From NCBI RefSeq assembly GCF_015999465.1, contig NZ_CP065534.1, forward strand, positions 2,976,001-3,040,000: a stretch of 64,000 nt of DNA. Reading direction: 5' to 3'. Shown one piece after another: positions 8,910 to 22,653 of this stretch. The DNA comes from Lonsdalea populi. Lineage in GTDB: Bacteria > Pseudomonadota > Gammaproteobacteria > Enterobacterales > Enterobacteriaceae. The translations under genes were made by a program, and so were the position numbers. A model generated the notes under the pieces. That model ran no database searches and had not been told where the DNA came from. It saw only the letters and a list, made by a program, of their open reading frames with translations. How positions within the stretch are numbered: the stretch's first letter is position 1; every line of letters begins with the position of its first letter.

Positions 8910-9761
8910 TCATACCGCCGCCTGCGATGATGATTCTAATCGGGCAGCCTTACGTGTCGCATAGATAAAAGCCAGCACAAAGCCCATCGCTAATAGCAAC
9001 ACAATAGTTGGCGCTGGCGCGCTATCGATAAAGAACGAAACATAAACGCCAGCAAAAGAGCCGAGGACAGCTATAACCACCGACAGGATTAACATGGTAT
9101 TGAACTTCTTCGTCAGCAGGAAGGCAATCGCGCCCGGTGCAATCAACATGGCGATGGAAAGGATAATGCCTACGGCCTGTAAAGCGCCGACAATAGTCAA
9201 CGATATAAGCGCCAGCAGACCATAATGCAGAAAATTGACGCTAAGCCCGACAGCCCTTGCCTGCGCAGGATCAAAAGCATGTAATAAAAAGTCTCGCCAT
9301 TTCACGCCAATAACCCCTGCCGTTACCACTGCGATTAATGCGGCCTCGCCGATATCACCCCAAGAAACGCCGAGCATGTCGCCAAATAGGATGTGATCGA
9401 GATGAACCGACGACTGAATTTTGACATAAAGAACCAACCCTAGGCCAAACATGCCGGAGAAGACGATCCCCATGACTGTATCTTGCTTGATACGGCTATT
9501 GTCCTTAAGAAAACCGGTGGCGATAGCGCAAAACATGCCAGCCGCGAAAGCGCCGATTGCAAAAGGTATGCCAATGATATAAGCGATCACCACTCCTGGG
9601 AAAACGGCATGGCTGATAGCATCCCCCATAAGCGACCATCCTTTCAGCACCAGAAAACAGGATAGGAGCGCCATTGGCACGGCGACCAGCGTTGAGATCA
9701 CCAACGCATTGACCATAAAACCGAACTGAAAGGGTAAGATGAGTATGTCGACGATGTTCAT
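8910..9761 (-). CDS. sitD: manganese/iron ABC transporter permease SitD
   Basis: A 283-residue integral membrane permease of the ABC-3 (zinc/manganese/chelated iron) family with about eight membrane helices. The conserved segments LVLKGWSLMGDAISHAVFPG near the N-terminus and SIAMLIAPGAIAFLLT late in the protein are diagnostic. It would form the heterodimeric channel with SitC in the inner membrane. It overlaps sitC by 4 nt (ATGA), so the two are translationally coupled, and it is the last gene of the operon. Confidence 0.85.
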   Translation of the reverse strand: MNIVDILILPFQFGFMVNALVISTLVAVPMALLSCFLVLKGWSLMGDAISHAVFPGVVIAYIIGIPFAIGAFAAGMFCAIATGFLKDNSRIKQDTVMGIVFSGMFGLGLVLYVKIQSSVHLDHILFGDMLGVSWGDIGEAALIAVVTAGVIGVKWRDFLLHAFDPAQARAVGLSVNFLHYGLLALISLTIVGALQAVGIILSIAMLIAPGAIAFLLTKKFNTMLILSVVIAVLGSFAGVYVSFFIDSAPAPTIVLLLAMGFVLAFIYATRKAARLESSSQAAV

Positions 9762-10618
9762 CGCGTCACCGCCAAAGCTTTAGTGGCTCGTCGGTAAGCC
9801 GCTAGCATTCCATGCCGGGGCGCCAGAAAGAACGCAACAAGGAAAATAGCTGTCTGCAAAACGACGATAATGCCACCGGTCGCGCCATCAAGGAAATAGC
9901 TCGCATAAGCGCCAACAAAACTGGTGACCGCGCCAATGACGACTGCGATGATGAGAAGCCTAGGGAAGCGATCTGTCAGCAAATAGGCTGTCGCGCCGGG
10001 TGTCACCACCATACAGATAACGAGAAACGCGCCGACCGTCTGTAATGCAGCAACCGTGGACGCAGACAACAGGGTGAAAAACATAATCTTGAGCGCGGTC
10101 GGATTAAGCCCGATAGAGCGTGCATGGTTCTCATCGAAGAACGTCACCATGAGATCTTTCCACTTGACGAACAATATAGCGAGGGAGATGACGCCTATGA
10201 TTGCAAGCTGCAGCGTATCCTCCGGTGTGATAGCGAGAATATTGCCCAGCACAATGGTCTGAATATTTACTGCTGTCGGCCTCAGGGAAACCATGAACAG
10301 ACCGAGTCCGAAGAACGAAGAGAAAATCAGGCCTATAACTGCATCTTCCTTCAATTTTGTGCGTTGATTGAGGAAGAGCATCGCAGCGGCGGCCAACCCT
10401 CCGGAAAAAAAAGCGCCGATTGAAAAGGGCAGCCCAAGCATATAAGCACCCGCGACCCCCGGGACGATTGAATGTGACAGCGCATCACCAATCAGCGACC
10501 AGCCTTTGAGCATCAGATAGCAGGAGAGAAAAGCACAGACGCCGCCAACTAACGCTGAAACCCACATGGCATTGAGCATGTAGTGATACGAGAAGGGCTC
10601 GAGCAGATTGGCGATCAT
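9758..10618 (-). CDS. sitC: manganese/iron ABC transporter permease SitC
   Basis: A 286-residue ABC-3 family permease with [20 protein letters not shown] and [16 protein letters not shown], paralogous to SitD. About eight membrane helices. The pair forms the transmembrane channel for Mn2+/Fe2+. The start overlaps the sitB stop by 4 nt (ATGA), and its stop overlaps the sitD start in the same way, so stoichiometry is probably set by coupled translation. Confidence 0.85.
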   Translation of the reverse strand: MIANLLEPFSYHYMLNAMWVSALVGGVCAFLSCYLMLKGWSLIGDALSHSIVPGVAGAYMLGLPFSIGAFFSGGLAAAAMLFLNQRTKLKEDAVIGLIFSSFFGLGLFMVSLRPTAVNIQTIVLGNILAITPEDTLQLAIIGVISLAILFVKWKDLMVTFFDENHARSIGLNPTALKIMFFTLLSASTVAALQTVGAFLVICMVVTPGATAYLLTDRFPRLLIIAVVIGAVTSFVGAYASYFLDGATGGIIVVLQTAIFLVAFFLAPRHGMLAAYRRATKALAVTR

Positions 10619-11517
10619 TTTTGGCTCCCGGTGCGTTCTTTCAACACGATGCTTTTTACTTTTCCTCCAGAGAGTATGAGTGGCCGTTCGTCGTCGCTAA
10701 AAACGCTGGCGGATGCCAATTTGCCTTCATGCGTTTCATTAAGCACGAAGTGGCGCAATACGCCGCCAAAAGTCTTTTCCAGGTTTTCCTGTGTAAACGT
10801 ATCACCGGTCAGGCCATAGGCAAGTACCGTACCGTTGATCAGAACTGTACGATCGCAGAATTCCGGCACCGAACCAAGATTGTGCGTGGAAACCAACATA
10901 ACCCGGCCTTCATCCCGTAACTCACAAAGCAGCTTGATAATCTGGTCTTCAGTCTTGACGTCGACGCCGGTGAAAGGTTCGTCAAGCAGGATGACCTGAC
11001 CATCCTGCGCCAACGCGCGAGCAAGAAAGACGCGTTTTTTCTGTCCCCCGGATAACTCACCGATTTGGCGCTTGCGAAATTCGCTCATGCCGACTCGGGA
11101 AAGAGCGGTATCAACGGCCTCACGATCGACGCGTGTCGGAATACGCATCATTCCCATATGGCCGTAACGTCCCATCATCACAACATCCTCGACGAGCACC
11201 GGAAAATCCCAATCGACCTCTTCGGCCTGAGGAACATAAGCGACCAAGTTCTGGCGCAGCGCCGTCTTAACCGGCATACCGAGAACGCTGATATCACCTT
11301 TAGCAAGACGCACAAACCCCATAATCGCCTTGAATAACGTCGATTTACCTGAACCATTGACCCCAACAAGCACCGTGATAGTACCTGTTGGAATATGGAA
11401 AGCGGCGTCACGAAGGGCGGTGTGCCCGTTGCGATATGTGACTGTAGCATTCATCACCGAAATACCCGTTCGCGCTTCCGAAGGCGCGGAACTGTTGAGA
11501 ACGTTGCGCTGTTTCAT
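10615..11517 (-). CDS. sitB: manganese/iron ABC transporter ATPase SitB
   Basis: A 300-residue ABC ATPase. Walker A is GVNGSGKST, the signature is [15 protein letters not shown], Walker B is [12 protein letters not shown], and the switch His is in VSTHNLG. It energises SitC/SitD on the cytoplasmic face. The start codon shares one base with the sitA stop (TAATG). A C-terminal extension of about 50 residues after the nucleotide-binding domain ([13 protein letters not shown] and on) is seen in this family. Confidence 0.88.
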   Translation of the reverse strand: MKQRNVLNSSAPSEARTGISVMNATVTYRNGHTALRDAAFHIPTGTITVLVGVNGSGKSTLFKAIMGFVRLAKGDISVLGMPVKTALRQNLVAYVPQAEEVDWDFPVLVEDVVMMGRYGHMGMMRIPTRVDREAVDTALSRVGMSEFRKRQIGELSGGQKKRVFLARALAQDGQVILLDEPFTGVDVKTEDQIIKLLCELRDEGRVMLVSTHNLGSVPEFCDRTVLINGTVLAYGLTGDTFTQENLEKTFGGVLRHFVLNETHEGKLASASVFSDDERPLILSGGKVKSIVLKERTGSQK

Positions 11518-12428
11518 TATCTAGATAATCCTTCAGCCAAGCCTTTTGCCACAGTGTCGGATGTGACACGGAGCAGATCAAGATAAGTCGGCACAGGGCC
11601 ATCGGGCTCGCTCAGCGAATCAACATAGATAACGCCGCCATAATGCGCACCGGTTTCCCTTGCCACTTGTCGCGCAGGTTTGTCGGAGATGGTGCTTTCG
11701 CTAAAGATCCCTGGGATCTTGTTAGCTTTAACGGCGTCTATCACCTTGCGCACCTGTTGCGGCGTACCTTGCTGATCGGCATTAATTGGCCAAAGATAAA
11801 GTTCCTTAAGGCCGAAATCACGCGCCAGATAAGAGAAAGCGCCCTCGCTTGATACCAACCAACGTTTGTCTTTAGGGATTTGTTCGAGGCTCTTACGAAT
11901 CGGGGCGATCGTGGATTTTATCTTCGCTTTGTAGGCCTCGGCATTCGCTTTATAGATTTCGGCATTAGCAGGATCATACTTTACGAAAGCATCACGAATA
12001 TTATCGACATAAATGAGCGCGTTTTCTGGCGACATCCAAGCATGTGGATTGGGCTTACCTTCATAAGGCCCTTCAGAGATGCCCATGGGTTTGATACCAT
12101 CAGAGAGCACGACCCCGGGAACATTACGCAAGTTTCTGAAGAATTTTTCGAACCAAACTTCAAGATTAAGCCCATTCCAGAGAATAAGCTGCGCCCCTTG
12201 CGCCCGCTGAATATCGCCCGGCGTCGGTGAATAGTTATGGATTTCAGCCCCCGGTTTAGTAATCGATTCAACAATGGCAGCATCCCCAGCCACATTTTGT
12301 GCCATATCAGCGATTACCGTAAATGTCGTAACAGCCTTAAACTTTTTCTTGGCTGCGGCCGGTAACGTAGCAACAAGTATAGTGCTCATTATCCCGATCA
12401 GAGCGAACGATTTGACTCCATTGAACAT
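11517..12428 (-). CDS. sitA: periplasmic Mn/Fe-binding protein SitA
   Basis: A metal-binding protein of the ZnuA/SitA (cluster A-I) family, about 303 residues from the ATG at 12428, which follows AGGGG; an upstream ATG at 12464 is less likely. The signal peptide is [20 protein letters not shown]. Metal ligands are visible in [34 protein letters not shown] and the Asp of [11 protein letters not shown]. The Glu/Asp set rather than three His, and the absence of a long His-rich loop, favour Mn/Fe over Zn. First gene of the sitABCD operon. Confidence 0.85.
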   Translation of the reverse strand: MFNGVKSFALIGIMSTILVATLPAAAKKKFKAVTTFTVIADMAQNVAGDAAIVESITKPGAEIHNYSPTPGDIQRAQGAQLILWNGLNLEVWFEKFFRNLRNVPGVVLSDGIKPMGISEGPYEGKPNPHAWMSPENALIYVDNIRDAFVKYDPANAEIYKANAEAYKAKIKSTIAPIRKSLEQIPKDKRWLVSSEGAFSYLARDFGLKELYLWPINADQQGTPQQVRKVIDAVKANKIPGIFSESTISDKPARQVARETGAHYGGVIYVDSLSEPDGPVPTYLDLLRVTSDTVAKGLAEGLSR

Positions 12429-12537
12429 AAATACCCCTATAGCGCATGTGCATCTGAATTGCATTATCAGCGGATGGCCCTTCTAATTTATCTTCGGGAT
12501 GGTCGCAGCTTTGCTGTTCATTTGTTTACTCATATTA

Positions 12538-12558
12538 TGCAATTAAGAATGAATTGCA
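12538..12558. promoter_or_regulatory. 21-bp palindrome, candidate Mur/Fur operator of sitABCD
   Basis: TGCAATT (12538-12544), seven bases, then AATTGCA (12552-12558) is a perfect interrupted palindrome about 110 bp upstream of the sitA start. A further AATTGCA half-site lies at 12457-12463. The TGCAA...TTGCA form resembles manganese-responsive (Mur) sites of alpha-proteobacteria more than the enterobacterial Fur box. That link is from memory of the site type and was not tested. Confidence 0.55.
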
Positions 12559-12786
12559 ACAATGACTCATCAAAAGCGACAAAATAAGAAGTATATTATT
12601 TATTATCAAGGAATTGATTTAATGTCGGCGTGTAGCATGACCTTGTTCTTGTCGGGTTCGAAGGCAACAGAACGAAAATGCACGAAAAATTTATAACTGA
12701 TTAATTAAATAGAATATAAAAACTCACTCATGTTTGCTGTTAAAGCCAGGATGCTTTAATTGCTAAGATCTGATAGTTGTCTTCTT

Positions 12787-12850
12787 CACCATTTGCGGTT
12801 CAAAGGTCACTCCACGCGATCGCGAGGCGACTTTTGAACCGCAAATGGTG
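12787..12850. repeat. 18-bp perfect inverted repeat with palindromic centre
   Basis: Left arm 12787-12804 (CACCATTTGCGGTTCAAA) and right arm 12833-12850 are exact reverse complements. The 28-bp centre contains CGCGATCGCG and is itself partly self-complementary. The right arm is the coding sequence of the IS256-type transposase remnant (FEPQMV), so the left arm is an inverted copy of that coding sequence and not a standard IS end. Confidence 0.75.
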
Positions 12851-12985
12851 AACAAAAACCAGCTCTGTATTACCGGGATGGGTAACCAAATCTTGCCGCT
12901 ACACGGCAAACGCATGACCACTTGTGAGATTGCCGGTGTCTTTAAAGAGCTGTATGGCGCAGATGTGTCGCCGGCGCTGGTTTAG
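12833..12985 (+). pseudogene. IS256-family transposase remnant
   Basis: An open stretch of 50 codons reads FEPQMVNKNQLCITGM, then GNQILPLHGKRMTT and CEIAGVFKELYGADVSP, and ends at TAG. This matches the region of IS256-family transposases that normally reads TGMD-QILALYAKGMTTREI and so on. Both ends of the gene are missing and several conserved residues have changed. It abuts the integrase fragment that follows. Confidence 0.75.
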
Positions 12986-13125
12986 TAATGACACCGCCAG
13001 TAGTTGTTGCCGTCAGGTTTAATCTGTAGGACACAGGCTCGTCCGTCAAACAGGGGCAAAGGGCTTCGCGGCGGGTTTTCTTTCTTGACCTCGGAAGAGG
13101 AAAGAGGACGGGTGATAATAGACAT
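12982..13125 (-). pseudogene. P4-type tyrosine integrase, N-terminal fragment
   Basis: A 47-codon frame opening with MSIITRPLSSSEVKKE, then LFDGRACVLQIKPDGNNYWRCHY and a stop. This is the start of P4-family integrases (DUF4102 arm-binding domain, usually LYDGxGLYLxVxPxGSKxWRxxYR). All of the catalytic domain is missing, cut off where the IS256 remnant begins. Its position about 260 bp from the 3' end of tRNA-Asp fits a former island integrated at that tRNA. Confidence 0.7.
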
Positions 13126-13306
13126 TTCTGCTTCTTGATAAATGCGGGCCCGGAGGCCATTTTCACAAAGTTGAATGGGTGCAATACTCTGGAATTAAAA
13201 GTTTTCCGTCATAAACAATTCAAAATGAGTGTATCGAAATATCCTCATTGAGCGATCTACTCATTATCTTTGGCTTCCGCGGCATGCCGGTGAAAACATT
13301 GGGACG

Positions 13307-13342
13307 AAAAAAAACCGCAAGTCACTGATGAATTTGCGGTTT
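13307..13342 (-). terminator. rho-independent terminator of the rRNA operon
   Basis: On the minus strand AACCGCAA, a 13-nt loop and TTGCGGTT are followed by an uninterrupted T-run (plus-strand A-run 13307-13314). It lies 43 nt beyond the end of tRNA-Asp, the last gene of the operon. Confidence 0.85.
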
Positions 13343-13384
13343 CTTAACTCAGAGGGATGTATAAAACCCCCAAAGACAATGAGT

Positions 13385-13461
13385 TGGCGGAACGGACGGG
13401 ACTCGAACCCGCGACCCCCTGCGTGACAGGCAGGTATTCTAACCAACTGAACTACCGCTCC
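13385..13461 (-). tRNA. tRNA-Asp (GTC)
   Basis: A 77-nt tRNA with encoded CCA. The anticodon loop CTGTCAC gives anticodon GTC; the T-arm GGGTTCGAGTCCC is intact. It is the distal tRNA of the rRNA operon, as in rrnC/rrnH-type operons of E. coli. Confidence 0.97.
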
Positions 13462-13524
13462 ACCGATTCTGTATCGTTACCGGAAAAAATCCTTCCAGTA
13501 ACAGGTGCTGTGCACCTTAAATTA

Positions 13525-13644
13525 ATGCCTGGCAGTTCCCTACTCTCGCATGGGGAGACCCCACACTACCATCGGCGCTACGGCGTTTCACTGCTGAGTT
13601 CGGCATGGGGTCAGGTGGGACCACCGCGCTATCGCCGCCAGGCA
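13525..13644 (-). rRNA. rrf: 5S ribosomal RNA
   Basis: 120 nt beginning TGCCTGGCGGCGATAGC and ending CTGCCAGGCAT on the minus strand, with the terminal helix formed by the two ends. It matches enterobacterial 5S rRNA throughout. Confidence 0.97.
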
Positions 13645-13752
13645 AATTCTGTTTCATTCCAATCGTTACACACGCTCTCCGTGCAACCACCAGAACCAAT
13701 CTGCAAACAAGCTGAACTTCTTCTCGTCTCTCTAAAACACCTTCGGTGTTGT

Positions 13753-16659
<2,907 letters not shown>

Positions 16660-16797
16660 TCACAACCCGAAGGTGTCTCGTAAGACACCCTTCACGCTGC
16701 GATTATTTGAGAGACTCTGACGCAACCAAATCACCGCTCAATACTGCACGCAGAGAGATGTTCAGCCGCATCGTTTCAAATTTCAGCTTGTTCCAGA

Positions 16798-16810
16798 TTG
16801 TTAAAGAGCA
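16798..16810 (-). promoter_or_regulatory. boxA antitermination site in the 16S-23S spacer
   Basis: TGCTCTTTAACAA on the minus strand, between tRNA-Ala and 23S. This is the standard NusB/S10 recruitment element of rRNA operons. Confidence 0.8.
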
Positions 16811-16857
16811 AAATACTTCACAGCATACTGTCGCCAATACGCTCTGAAGTCTTTGTA

Positions 16858-16933
16858 TGGTGGAGCTATGCGGGATCGAACCGCAGACCTCCTGCGTGCA
16901 AAGCAGGCGCTCTCCCAGCTGAGCTATAGCCCC
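16858..16933 (-). tRNA. tRNA-Ala (TGC)
   Basis: A 76-nt tRNA with encoded CCA and anticodon loop TTTGCAC (anticodon TGC), located in the 16S-23S spacer. Confidence 0.97.
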
Positions 16934-17060
16934 AAACGTCACTTACAGTTACCTTTAGATACCACTCATGGAAGAGTTAATTTTTTCTTAGGCAAGGCGT
17001 GCGAGGGCGGCGTTTACTCTTGTAAACAAGCCTGAGCATAACGCAGCATAAGAGAAAATT

Positions 17061-17137
<77 letters not shown>

Positions 17138-17208
17138 ATAAAGGTATTTCTGCTCGTTCTTCTTCATCAGACAATCTGTGTGAGCACTTCACTAGCACTT
17201 CACTTCGG

Positions 17209-18751
<1,543 letters not shown>

Positions 18752-18896
18752 AAAGCTTGATTTGCTAACTTAATAGCGATGCTCAAAGAATTTTACTGTT
18801 GATTCGTAATGAATTAACTGTTGTTCACTCTTCAAGACTTTTTCGTATCTTTTGCGATAGTGTCTTGTGAGTGCCCACACAGATTGTCTGATTATA

Positions 18897-18909
18897 TTGT
18901 TAAAGAGCG
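18897..18909 (-). promoter_or_regulatory. boxA in the rRNA leader
   Basis: CGCTCTTTAACAA on the minus strand, about 150 nt upstream of the mature 16S end. It is the leader antitermination site. Confidence 0.8.
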
Positions 18910-18946
18910 TTTCGTTTCCGCCTAAGCGGCTAACGTGAGGCCGCGT

Positions 18947-18974
18947 ATATTACGCTTACCTCGTTCAGAGTCAA
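18947..18974 (-). promoter_or_regulatory. rRNA promoter P2
   Basis: On the minus strand TTGACT (-35), 16 bp and TAATAT (-10), followed by a GC-rich discriminator (ACGCGGCC). Spacing and discriminator are typical of rrn P2. Confidence 0.75.
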
Positions 18975-19043
18975 CGACTTTCTTCGTCTTTCTCCGACTG
19001 TCACCGCGCCGCGTTGTCCGCTTCGCCGTGTCAGTGGGAGCGC

Positions 19044-19071
19044 ATTATAGGGCGTTATTTCGGGCTGACAA
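19044..19071 (-). promoter_or_regulatory. rRNA promoter P1
   Basis: On the minus strand TTGTCA (-35), 16 bp and TATAAT (-10), followed by GCGCTCCC. The 16-bp spacer and GC-rich discriminator are the hallmarks of stringently controlled rrn P1. Confidence 0.8.
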
Positions 19072-19164
19072 GCGTTAAATACGGAAAACCGGCCAACCGC
19101 TCATATTTAAACCAAAAGGTCAATTTCAGCCGATTTAAAAACCCAAAATGCGCATTTAACCAAC

Positions 19165-19194
19165 AAAAAACCCGGATTTAAATAATCCGGGCTT
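19165..19194 (-). terminator. clpB terminator
   Basis: Minus-strand hairpin GCCCGGATT / AATCCGGGT followed by a T-run (plus-strand A-run 19165-19170), 25 nt past the clpB stop. It also insulates the upstream P1 region of the rRNA operon. Confidence 0.85.
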
Positions 19195-19218
19195 TTCGCT
19201 GAATGAATCAACCTAATG

Positions 19219-21792
19219 CTACTGATGCGCGACGATAGACTCACCGTCAAGATCCAAGGTAATTGGCTTACCCGGAAGCAGCTTGCCAGACAATATTTGC
19301 TGCGCAAGTGGGTTTTCAATCAGTTGCTGTATGGCACGCTTCAATGGGCGAGCCCCATACACCGGGTCAAACCCAATTTTACCCAGCATCTCCAATGCAG
19401 GTTCAGAAATCGTCACGCTATAGCCCCGCTCTTCTAGTCGTTTATACAAGCGCTGCAACTGAATCTGGGCAATTGACATAATGTGTTCCTGCCCTAAGGG
19501 ATGGAAGACCACGACTTCATCAATACGGTTGATGAACTCAGGACGGAAGTGGTGGTTAACGACATTCATGACCATATCGCGCATCTGGCTATAGCTCATC
19601 TCGCCAAATCGTTCCTGAATCAGGTCCGACCCCAAGTTGGATGTCATGATGACCACCGTGTTGCGAAAATCCACCGTGCGTCCCTGCCCGTCAGTCAAGC
19701 GACCATCATCCAGCACCTGCAGCAGGATGTTGAAGACATCAGGATGCGCCTTCTCCACTTCATCCAGCAGAATCACGGAATAAGGACGACGCCTTACTGC
19801 TTCCGTGAGGTAACCCCCTTCTTCATAACCGACATACCCCGGAGGCGCGCCCACCAAACGGGATACCGAATGCTTTTCCATGAATTCGGACATATCGATA
19901 CGAACCATCGCATCGTCGCTATCGAAGAGGAATTTCGCCAGCGTTTTGCACAGTTCGGTCTTACCCACCCCCGTCGGCCCCAGGAAAAGGAATGAGCCGA
20001 TAGGACGATTGGGGTCGGCCAGCCCGGCGCGGCTACGGCGGATAGAGTTCGCGACCGCTTCGACCGCTTCGTTCTGCCCGATCACGCGGCGATGCAACTC
20101 GTCTTCCATACGAAGGAGTTTTTCGCGCTCGCCTTCCAGCATTCTCGACACAGGAATACCCGTAGCGCGCGCCAGCACTTCGGCAATTTCAGTGTCCGTT
20201 ACCTTATTACGCAGCAGACGCATCGTTTTGCCTTCCGACTGCGTGGCCGCCGCCAGTTGTTTTTCCAGCTCAGGAATCTTGCCGTACTGCAACTCGGACA
20301 TTTGGCCCAGGTCGCCCTGGCGGCGCGCCTGTTCCAGTTCAATTTTTGCCTGTTCCAGCGCCGCCTTAATATTCTGAGTACCAGTCAAGGAGGCTTTCTC
20401 GGCCTTCCACTCCTCTTCCAGTTTCGAGTAATCCCGCTCTTTCTCTTCCAACTCGGTATTCAAAAGCTCGAGCCGTTTCAGGCTGGCGTCATCAGGCTCT
20501 TTCTTCAGCGCCTGCTGTTCGAGCTTCAGTTGGATGATTCGACGGTCCAACCGGTCCAGCGCTTCAGGCTTAGAGTCGATTTGCATACGAATGCTGGATG
20601 CAGCCTCATCGATCAGGTCAATCGCTTTATCAGGGAGTTTGCGGTCTGCAATATAGCGATGGGACAACGTCGCCGCAGCCACAATCGCCGGGTCCGTGAT
20701 CTGAACATGATGATGCAGTTCGTAACGTTCTTTTAACCCACGCAGGATCGCGATCGTATCTTCCACCGTCGGTTCGGCCACAAACACTTTCTGGAAGCGG
20801 CGCTCCAGCGCGGCGTCTTTCTCAATGTACTGACGGTATTCGTCCAGCGTGGTCGCCCCGACGCAGTGCAACTCACCGCGCGCCAAGGCCGGTTTGAGCA
20901 TATTGCCCGCATCCATAGCGCCATCGGCTTTCCCCGCCCCGACCATCGTATGCAGTTCATCAATAAACAGGATGACGCTGCCTTCCTGCTTCGAGAGATC
21001 GTTCAGGACGCCTTTCAGACGCTCTTCGAACTCCCCGCGGAATTTGGCGCCAGCCACCAGCGACCCCATATCCAGCGCCAGCACTCGTTTGTTCTTCAAT
21101 CCTTCCGGCACTTCCCCATTGACGATGCGCTGCGCCAACCCTTCGACGATGGCCGTTTTACCGACCCCAGGCTCACCAATGAGTACCGGGTTATTTTTGG
21201 TTCTGCGTTGCAGCACCTGAATGGTGCGACGAATTTCTTCATCACGGCCAATAACGGGATCCAACTTGCCCTGCTCAGCACGTTCGGTTAAATCGATCGT
21301 GAATTTTTTTAAAGCCTGGCGCTGATCTTCAGCCCCTTGTTCGTTCACGTTTTCTCCTCCACGGATTTGGTCAATCGCTTTAGTCACACTATCCATGTTG
21401 GCGCCGGCATTCTTTAGCAGATCCGTCAACGTGCTGCGCGCTTCCAACGCCGCCAGAACAAACAGTTCCGACGATATAAAGGTGTCACCCCTTTTCTGAG
21501 CCAGCTTGTCGCAAAGATTTAATGTCCGTACCAATTCATTGGAGGGCTGTACATCGCCTCCCGTCCCTTCAACCTGCGGGAGACGGCTTAACGCCTGCTC
21601 AATCTCTTGTTTCAGACGAGCGACATTAACGCCAGCTGCGGCTAACAGCGGGCTGACCGTGCTTCCTTCCTGATTTAAAAGGGCACTCATTAAATGCAGT
21701 GGTTCGATAAATTGATTGTCTCGACCAAGAGCGAGAGATTGGGCATCAGCGAGGGCAAGCTGGAACTTATTAGTAAGACGATCCAGACGCAT
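19219..21792 (-). CDS. clpB: ClpB protein disaggregase
   Basis: 857 residues, the full ClpB length. Domains in order are an N-terminal Clp-N domain ([18 protein letters not shown]), AAA-1 with Walker [10 protein letters not shown] near residue 206, a coiled-coil M-domain (about 410-520, rich in E, K and L) and AAA-2 with GPTGVGKTE near residue 606. It threads aggregated proteins through its hexamer together with DnaK. Expression should be heat-induced through the sigma-32 promoter upstream. It sits directly upstream of the rRNA operon, as in E. coli. Confidence 0.97.
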   Translation of the reverse strand: MRLDRLTNKFQLALADAQSLALGRDNQFIEPLHLMSALLNQEGSTVSPLLAAAGVNVARLKQEIEQALSRLPQVEGTGGDVQPSNELVRTLNLCDKLAQKRGDTFISSELFVLAALEARSTLTDLLKNAGANMDSVTKAIDQIRGGENVNEQGAEDQRQALKKFTIDLTERAEQGKLDPVIGRDEEIRRTIQVLQRRTKNNPVLIGEPGVGKTAIVEGLAQRIVNGEVPEGLKNKRVLALDMGSLVAGAKFRGEFEERLKGVLNDLSKQEGSVILFIDELHTMVGAGKADGAMDAGNMLKPALARGELHCVGATTLDEYRQYIEKDAALERRFQKVFVAEPTVEDTIAILRGLKERYELHHHVQITDPAIVAAATLSHRYIADRKLPDKAIDLIDEAASSIRMQIDSKPEALDRLDRRIIQLKLEQQALKKEPDDASLKRLELLNTELEEKERDYSKLEEEWKAEKASLTGTQNIKAALEQAKIELEQARRQGDLGQMSELQYGKIPELEKQLAAATQSEGKTMRLLRNKVTDTEIAEVLARATGIPVSRMLEGEREKLLRMEDELHRRVIGQNEAVEAVANSIRRSRAGLADPNRPIGSFLFLGPTGVGKTELCKTLAKFLFDSDDAMVRIDMSEFMEKHSVSRLVGAPPGYVGYEEGGYLTEAVRRRPYSVILLDEVEKAHPDVFNILLQVLDDGRLTDGQGRTVDFRNTVVIMTSNLGSDLIQERFGEMSYSQMRDMVMNVVNHHFRPEFINRIDEVVVFHPLGQEHIMSIAQIQLQRLYKRLEERGYSVTISEPALEMLGKIGFDPVYGARPLKRAIQQLIENPLAQQILSGKLLPGKPITLDLDGESIVAHQ

Positions 21793-21832
21793 AACTCCTC
21801 CGATTTATACTGATCAAATGTGCTACTGGAGA

Positions 21833-21862
21833 TTAGATGAGGCCGAGCCCCAAATTTTCAAG
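21833..21862 (-). promoter_or_regulatory. sigma-32 heat-shock promoter of clpB
   Basis: On the minus strand CTTGAAA (-35), 13 bp and CCTCATCTAA (-10). Both boxes fit the RpoH consensus and the clpB promoter of E. coli, about 40 bp upstream of the start codon. Confidence 0.85.
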
Positions 21863-21926
21863 ATGATTTGTCAGTAATAATAGTAGGAATAATGTTCTAC
21901 GCGCTGGACCGCCCTAATTCAAAAGG

Positions 21927-22649
21927 TTATATCAGCCAGATTAAACTTGCCATACGACCGGTCACGCCGTCGCGGCGGTAGGAGAAGAATTGCTGCGGAT
22001 GGCTTACCGTACAGTATTCTCCGCCGTAAATATGGCTGATGCCCGCTGTGCTCAGCCGCCGTCGGGCTAGCTGAAAGATGTCGGCCAGATACTTATCGCC
22101 ACGAGCGACAAACGCGTGTGCTGCAGCGGGATCGGTGGCCATAAACGCCGCCCGCACTTCAGCACCGACTTCAAACTGCTGCGGCCCGATAGCGGGACCG
22201 AGCCACGCCATCATTTCCGACGGCGCCGCCCGGAAAGCCTTCAGCGTCTGCTCCAGCACACCGGTCTGCAAACCGCGCCACCCCGCATGCGCCGCCGCAA
22301 CCTCATCCCCTTTCACCGAACAAAATAGCACCGGCAGGCAGTCGGCCGTCATCACCGCGCAGACGTTGCCTGGGCGAGAAGTATAGACAGCATCCCCCGT
22401 CGTCGCGGGAAACTCATCGTCGAGATTTATAACCTGAATGCCGTGCACCTGCTGCATCCAATGCGGCTGCGCAGGGAGTTCAGCGTTTACCATCAACCGA
22501 CGGCGATTTTCCTCCACGCACGCGATGTCATCGCCTACGTGGTTGCCGAGATTGAGAGACGCATAGGGTTCGCTGCTGCTCCCACCGTGACGGGTTGTGG
22601 AGCAGGCACAGATGGTCGCCGGCGCGGGCCAGTCGGGCTGAATCAGCAT
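21927..22649 (-). CDS. pgeF: peptidoglycan editing factor PgeF (YfiH), multicopper laccase fold
   Basis: 240 residues of the YfiH/DUF152 family. The conserved zinc/active-site pieces are seen in MTADCLPVLFCS and AAAHAGWRGLQ (His-Cys-His). In E. coli it hydrolyses aberrant muropeptide precursors that carry L-Ser in place of L-Ala; relatives act as purine nucleoside phosphorylases. It begins 4 nt after the rluD stop, so the two form an operon, and it precedes clpB. Confidence 0.93.
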   Translation of the reverse strand: MLIQPDWPAPATICACSTTRHGGSSSEPYASLNLGNHVGDDIACVEENRRRLMVNAELPAQPHWMQQVHGIQVINLDDEFPATTGDAVYTSRPGNVCAVMTADCLPVLFCSVKGDEVAAAHAGWRGLQTGVLEQTLKAFRAAPSEMMAWLGPAIGPQQFEVGAEVRAAFMATDPAAAHAFVARGDKYLADIFQLARRRLSTAGISHIYGGEYCTVSHPQQFFSYRRDGVTGRMASLIWLI

Positions 22650-22653
22650 GTCA

